Assembly: GCF_034058155.1 (NCBI RefSeq)
Contig: NZ_CP139148.1
Location: 3,348,001 to 3,412,000 of the forward strand
Length of the DNA stretch: 64,000 bases
Source of the DNA: Flavobacterium sp. KACC 22761
GTDB lineage: Bacteria; Bacteroidota; Bacteroidia; Flavobacteriales; Flavobacteriaceae
Direction: 5' to 3'
In this document: positions 59,994 to 64,000 of the stretch, in pieces
How the letters are laid out: each line of letters opens with the position of its first letter
Numbering within the stretch: position 1 is the first letter of the stretch
The notes under the pieces: generated by a model
Database searches by the model: none
What the model saw: the letters and a program-made list of their open reading frames with translations, nothing else
Told to the model about the DNA's origin: nothing
Position numbers and translations under genes: made by a program

Positions 59994-61355
59994 ATGAACA
60001 AAAAACACCATTCTCAAGATATACTTTCGAATTTAGGGATTGATAGCCTAAATGAAATGCAGGAAATGGCACATGATGCTGTTTTAAACGAAAACAACAC
60101 CTTACTACTTTCTCCAACTGGATCTGGAAAGACATTAGCTTTTTTGCTTCCAATTTTGGAATTGTTGCAGCCTGAAATTTTATCGGTGCAATGTTTGATT
60201 TTAGTTCCGTCGCGCGAACTTGGATTGCAGATTGAGCAGGTTTGGAAAAAAATGGGAACGCAATATAAAGTAAACATCTGCTATGGTGGACATTCAATAG
60301 ATACTGAAATCAAGAATTTGAGAAATCCGCCGGCGGTTTTGATTGGAACTCCAGGAAGAATTGCAGATCATATTGACAGAGAAACTTTCAGAACCGATAA
60401 AATTCAGACGCTTGTTTTAGATGAATTCGACAAATCGTTGCAATTGGGTTTTCATGAGCAAATGTCTTTTATTATTGCAAGATTGCCGAAAGTCAATAAA
60501 AGAGTTTTGGTTTCGGCCACTTCAGATATCGAAATTCCGAAATATACAAAAGTTGTAAATCCGGTTGTTTTGGATTTTATTCCAGAAGAAGAGGAAAAAA
60601 CAAATCTTTCGATGAAAATGGTGATTTCCCCAGCAAAAGATAAATTGCAGAGTTTGTTCAATTTGATTTGTTCACTAAAATCAGAATCGGCCATTATTTT
60701 TTGTAATCACAGAGATGCTGCAGAGCGAATCAGCGACACTTTGAACGAAAAAGGAATTTATTCGGTTTATTATCATGGCGGAATGGATCAAGACGAGCGC
60801 GAGCGTGCTTTGATTCAGTTTAGAAACGGAAGTATTGGTTATTTGGTCACAACAGATTTGGCTGCAAGAGGATTGGATATTCCAGAAATGAAACACGTAA
60901 TTCATTATCATTTGCCGTTAAAAGAAGACGAGTTCACGCATAGAAATGGGCGTACGGCTCGTATGCAGGCAACAGGAACGGCTTATGTAATTATCCACGA
61001 AAGTGAAAAAGAATTGGATTATATTGATTATGAAATGGAGATTTTGGACGTTGAAGGAAAAGTTTCATTGCCAAAACCGCCACAATTTCAAACTATCTAT
61101 ATTAGTGGCGGAAAGAAAACAAAGCTGAACAAATTTGACATCGTAGGTTTCTTTTCTCAAAAAGGAAAATTGGAAAAAGATGATTTAGGGTTGATTGAAG
61201 TAAAAGATTTTGTATCGTTTGCCGCAGTAAAATTCAATAAAGTAAAAGATCTTTTGAAGAATATTAAAGACGAAAAAATGAAAGGCAAAAAGTTTAAAAT
61301 TGAAGTTGCCCGCAATGTCGTTAAGAAAGAAGAGGACAAAAACAAAAAATACTAG
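59994..61355 (+). CDS. DEAD-box family RNA helicase (DEFD variant)
   Basis: 453 residues from the ATG at 59994; a longer frame (59931) translates repeat text. Motifs in order: LSPTGSGKTLAFLLP (I), VPSREL (Ia), TPGRI (Ib), VLDEFDKSL (II, DEFD instead of DEAD), VSATSD (III), IIFCNHRDAAER (IV), VTTDLAARGLDIP (V), HRNGRTARM (VI). A basic C-terminal tail (KGKKFKIEVARNVVKKEEDKNKK) may bind RNA. It is an RNA remodeller in ribosome assembly or decay; the exact target is unknown. Confidence 0.92.
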   Translation: MNKKHHSQDILSNLGIDSLNEMQEMAHDAVLNENNTLLLSPTGSGKTLAFLLPILELLQPEILSVQCLILVPSRELGLQIEQVWKKMGTQYKVNICYGGHSIDTEIKNLRNPPAVLIGTPGRIADHIDRETFRTDKIQTLVLDEFDKSLQLGFHEQMSFIIARLPKVNKRVLVSATSDIEIPKYTKVVNPVVLDFIPEEEEKTNLSMKMVISPAKDKLQSLFNLICSLKSESAIIFCNHRDAAERISDTLNEKGIYSVYYHGGMDQDERERALIQFRNGSIGYLVTTDLAARGLDIPEMKHVIHYHLPLKEDEFTHRNGRTARMQATGTAYVIIHESEKELDYIDYEMEILDVEGKVSLPKPPQFQTIYISGGKKTKLNKFDIVGFFSQKGKLEKDDLGLIEVKDFVSFAAVKFNKVKDLLKNIKDEKMKGKKFKIEVARNVVKKEEDKNKKY

Positions 61356-61532
61356 AATGGGTAAAAATTGGATAGGTGCGTAAAATTTAACCTATTGTGT
61401 TGTTTATCAGTGTTTTGTAAAATTTGAATTAAGTTTTGCAATTTTGTGTTAAAAAAATAATGATTTGATAGCGATTTTTTCATTATTTCTATGTTTTTTT
61501 GCTACAGTAAAATTGTAAACCCCAAATCTGTT

Positions 61533-61979
61533 ATGAAAAACATTATTACCGTTGCTGCTTTGTTTTTAAGTTTCGTTTCATTTGCACAAATTAAAGTTCT
61601 TGAAACAGTTCCTGTTGAGAAATTAGGAAAAGTAAATAACAACTACATTCAAAAAATTGGAGACGAGTACACAGTGTATTACACTAGTATTCAAAATGAT
61701 GACGATTCTTCTTCTTTAAGAAAATTTTCATTCAAAAATGTGAATAACGATTATTCAAATCTTTACACTATTATCATGAATGGTTTTGGCGCAAATCCAT
61801 TGTACGATATTAAATTAGAATTACCAAACAACTATATCTGGTTGCATTACACAGGAAGTGTTGTTCCAGATAAAGCAACTGTTCAATTTATGGTTTCTAG
61901 CAAAGAAGCTACTTCTGCAACAAGCAGTGTTTCTGAGCCATTCGTAAGAGATCAAATCAATAAATTATTCCAGAAATAA
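61533..61979 (+). CDS. Hypothetical secreted protein
   Basis: 148 residues from the ATG at 61533. Signal peptide KNIITVAALFLSFVSFAQ, then a small alpha/beta domain (IKVLETVPVEKLGKVNNNYIQKIGDEYTVYYTSIQ; IWLHYTGSVVPDKATVQFMVSSKEATSATSS). No family recognised. The stop is followed by a palindromic terminator. Confidence 0.7.
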   Translation: MKNIITVAALFLSFVSFAQIKVLETVPVEKLGKVNNNYIQKIGDEYTVYYTSIQNDDDSSSLRKFSFKNVNNDYSNLYTIIMNGFGANPLYDIKLELPNNYIWLHYTGSVVPDKATVQFMVSSKEATSATSSVSEPFVRDQINKLFQK

Positions 61980-61984
61980 TTTTA

Positions 61985-62137
61985 TAAGGTTCAAAGGGAC
62001 GAAGAAACAAAGTGACAAAGGCTTCAAATCTTTGTCTCTATATCATAAAAAAAGCTGTTCAATTGAACAGCTTTTTTTGTTTAGTTTCAGGTTGAAAACC
62101 TTTGTCAATTTGTTTCTTTGAACCTTTGTACCTTCAA
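61985..62137. terminator. Terminator hairpin flanked by GGTTCAAAG / CTTTGAACC repeat arms
   Basis: The core aaaaaaagctgttcaattgaacagcttttttt (62047-62078) is a perfect palindrome that terminates in both directions. Around it ggttcaaagggacgaag (61988) faces tttctttgaacctttgt (62113), a second, outer pairing made of repeat words. It lies between the convergent secreted-protein and PhnA-like genes. Confidence 0.75.
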
Positions 62138-62142
62138 AAAAA

Positions 62143-62721
62143 CTATATTTTCTTTACATACTGTGTAATAATCACAATTTGTTGCCCATCAACTTTCCCT
62201 TCGATGTATTCTGCATTTTCGTGGTCTAAACGAATGTTTCTAACCGCAGTTCCTTGTTTGGCAACCATGCTTGAGCCTTTTACCTTAAGATCTTTAATTA
62301 AAACAACCGAATCTCCATGTTGCAAAACAACGCCATTGCTGTCGCGGTGAACGAGTTTGTTTTCGTCGTCTTCGCCTTCGCCAGTTGCTTGGGCCCAAGC
62401 CAGTGTGTCTTCATCTAAGTACATCATGTCAAGCAATTCCTGAGGCCAGCCTGCGGCACGCATTCTGCTTAACATTCTCCATGCTACCACTTGAACCGGA
62501 ATATTTTCATTCCACATGCTGTCGTTTAAACATCTCCAATGGTTTAAATCGACATTGTCTGGGTTTTCAATTTGGTCAATACAGGTATTGCAGGCAAATA
62601 TTGCTTCATCAATTCCGCCTTTTTGAGTTGGCAGTACTTGATATACTTTTAGGTTTTCCTCGGCGCCACAAAGTTCACATTTAGATCCGCTTCGTTTGCT
62701 TAATTCTCTCTCGATGCTCAT
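62143..62721 (-). CDS. PhnA domain protein with zinc ribbon
   Basis: 192 residues from the ATG at 62721 (a longer frame to 62775 is rejected; SIERELSKRSGSKCELCG is the conserved start). An N-terminal zinc ribbon (CELC...CNTC) is followed by a helical part, then the C-terminal PhnA/YjdM domain (DSNGVVLQHGDSVVLIKDLKVKGSSMVAKQGTAVRNIRL...EGKVDGQQIVIITQYVKK). The family was named from phosphonate use, but its actual role is unclear. Single gene. Confidence 0.88.
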   Translation of the reverse strand: MSIERELSKRSGSKCELCGAEENLKVYQVLPTQKGGIDEAIFACNTCIDQIENPDNVDLNHWRCLNDSMWNENIPVQVVAWRMLSRMRAAGWPQELLDMMYLDEDTLAWAQATGEGEDDENKLVHRDSNGVVLQHGDSVVLIKDLKVKGSSMVAKQGTAVRNIRLDHENAEYIEGKVDGQQIVIITQYVKKI

Positions 62722-62793
62722 TATTTTGTTTGTTTTAAAAAATGCGAAATTACTTATATTTTGCTTCGCATGCAAGTTTGAGGCAAGTGACTA

Positions 62794-63396
62794 TTAATGT
62801 CTCACTACCTCGTAAATTTTATTTTCTTTAAAAAGTTTTTGTAAATCTTTTTTTGCTATAATTTTTTTATCTCTGTAATTTTTTTCCAGGTCAATTTTAT
62901 CAATTCCAGTTTTCTTATCCACTTCCATATCGTTCAGCAACAAAGTCAAACTGTCTTTTGAAATTTCAGTCAATTTCATCGTAGAATAAAAACCATTTGC
63001 ATTGTCGATGCTGTAAACATCTCCAATTTTTGGACTTTCAATGTAAGCGATATTATCTTTTCCTTTTTGTACCGTACTATACATTCCAAATAGAAAAAGA
63101 CCAGCTATAATAAAAATTCCTGAATACATCCAAAGCGGGCTACTGATTCTTCCAATTGAGTGTTGTATTTTTTGTTTAATAGGTGCTGGAAATTCTTTTT
63201 GTTCAAATGTCTTTTTGCACGAGTTGCATTCGGCGAAAGTTAATTTTTTAATTGGAAAAAAAGGTATCCAGTAAATGTGCGCATATTTTTCATATAAACT
63301 GTAGTTCATGGAAACTGTAGCGTTGCAATCTGGACAATCTACATTGGTAATTCGGTCGTTTTTAATGTGTTTTGATTTGGTTCCGTAAAAAATCAT
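62794..63396 (-). CDS. Zinc-ribbon membrane protein
   Basis: 200 residues. An N-terminal zinc ribbon (CPDC...CNSC, about 20-60) with YWIPFFPIKKLTFAECNSCKKTFEQKEF, one membrane segment (~89-108, WMYSGIFIIAGLFLFGMYST), then a C-terminal domain outside the ribbon. This zinc-ribbon/transmembrane layout is common in Bacteroidota; function unknown. The gene is on the same strand as the PhnA-like gene, 72 bases upstream. Confidence 0.75.
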   Translation of the reverse strand: MIFYGTKSKHIKNDRITNVDCPDCNATVSMNYSLYEKYAHIYWIPFFPIKKLTFAECNSCKKTFEQKEFPAPIKQKIQHSIGRISSPLWMYSGIFIIAGLFLFGMYSTVQKGKDNIAYIESPKIGDVYSIDNANGFYSTMKLTEISKDSLTLLLNDMEVDKKTGIDKIDLEKNYRDKKIIAKKDLQKLFKENKIYEVVRH

Positions 63397-63477
63397 TAGT
63401 TAAGTTTTATAGGTTATGTCAACAAAAATAATGATTTATCTTACCTATGCAAGTAAATTAAAAAATGATTTATTCAG

Positions 63478-63936
63478 TTATTTCTTAGCTCTTACCGCCT
63501 CTGGAACCAGCATCTCATATTCGCCGCCATTTCGCAATACATCACGCACAATACTTGAACTGATAAAAGAAGTACTTGCGGCAGTCAATAAAAATACAGT
63601 TTCAATTTTTGAAAGTTTTCTATTGGTGTGGGCAATGGCTTTTTCAAATTCAAAATCGGCTGGGTTGCGCAAACCTCTTAAAATAAAATGTGCTTTTTCT
63701 TTTTTTGCTAAATCAATAGTTAGTCCTTCATAAGTTATTACCGAAATTTTTGGTTCGTCTTTGAAGGTTTCTTCAATGAAACGTTTTCTTTCTTCTAATG
63801 AAAACATGTATTTTTTTTCGGCATTTACACCAATCGCAATTACGATTTCATCAAATAATGAAATTCCTCTTTTGATGATGTCTTCATGTCCGAGTGTAAT
63901 GGGGTCGAACGATCCTGGAAATATGGCTTTTCGCAT
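63478..63936 (-). CDS. coaD: Phosphopantetheine adenylyltransferase
   Basis: 152 residues; makes dephospho-CoA from 4'-phosphopantetheine and ATP. Motifs: AIFPGSFDPITLGHEDIIKRG (T/HxGH nucleotide motif), LRGLRNPADFEFEKAIAHTNR, and FISSSIVRDV near the end. Normal length. The gap to the window end holds only ggttctaaggttctgag repeat text. Confidence 0.95.
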   Translation of the reverse strand: MRKAIFPGSFDPITLGHEDIIKRGISLFDEIVIAIGVNAEKKYMFSLEERKRFIEETFKDEPKISVITYEGLTIDLAKKEKAHFILRGLRNPADFEFEKAIAHTNRKLSKIETVFLLTAASTSFISSSIVRDVLRNGGEYEMLVPEAVRAKK

Positions 63937-64000
63937 TTTTTTTAAGGTTCTAAGGTTCTGAGAGGCTGAGCTACTATATGTAAAGCTTCAGAACTTAATT

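Overview
The window looks like ordinary chromosome of a Flavobacterium-type member of the Bacteroidota. The evidence is AT-rich DNA, few Shine-Dalgarno sequences, TAnnTTTG-type promoter boxes, family content typical of that group (OstA-like protein, DUF349, ClpC, RimK, PhnA, Pit/DUF47), signal peptides ending in FAQ, and gaps packed with repeats that this reader associates with Flavobacterium. I see no phage, insertion sequence, CRISPR array, rRNA or tRNA. The assignment is from memory of the families; no search was run.

Layout. 0-2.3 kb: the 3' part of an NAD(P)HX dehydratase and an overlapping HipA-like kinase/DUF3037 pair. 2.3-14.5 kb: an accessory-looking stretch, mostly on the minus strand. 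It holds a GNAT acetyltransferase, two 98% identical S10 peptidases about 5.8 kb apart, and between them a small membrane protein, a fused FAD oxidoreductase and a methyltransferase with a Tat-like N-terminus. It continues with a tandemly duplicated small membrane protein, a DUF4238 protein, a 48-residue charged protein and another membrane protein. 14.7-20.0 kb: the threonine operon thrA-thrB-thrC (minus strand), preceded by a threonine-rich leader peptide that indicates attenuation. 20.3-24.0 kb: hutH and the DUF47-Pit phosphate transport pair.

24-39.6 kb: housekeeping genes, including a RimB-RimK fusion, clpC, gyrA, two TPR proteins, OsmC, a DUF349 protein, an outer-membrane barrel and aroE. 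39.9-46.3 kb: a class III aminotransferase, an OstA-like protein, and a convergent GH13 lipoprotein and GH130 protein. 46.3-52.8 kb: rsfS-ftsH, then LUD protein-cdsA-psd-ACBP-exported superoxide dismutase, with birA divergent. 53-64 kb: an SRPBCC protein, pyrE head-to-head with a NUDIX gene, a frameshifted TonB-domain lipoprotein gene, an M14 carboxypeptidase, a DEAD-box helicase, a PhnA-like protein, a zinc-ribbon membrane protein and coaD.

The most notable points are the thr leader peptide, the methyltransferase/FAD-oxidoreductase pair bracketed by duplicated peptidases, the repeat families (one carries a duplication breakpoint, another supplies a stop codon), the 7-base divergent pyrE/NUDIX arrangement, and the frameshifted TonB-like lipoprotein gene.
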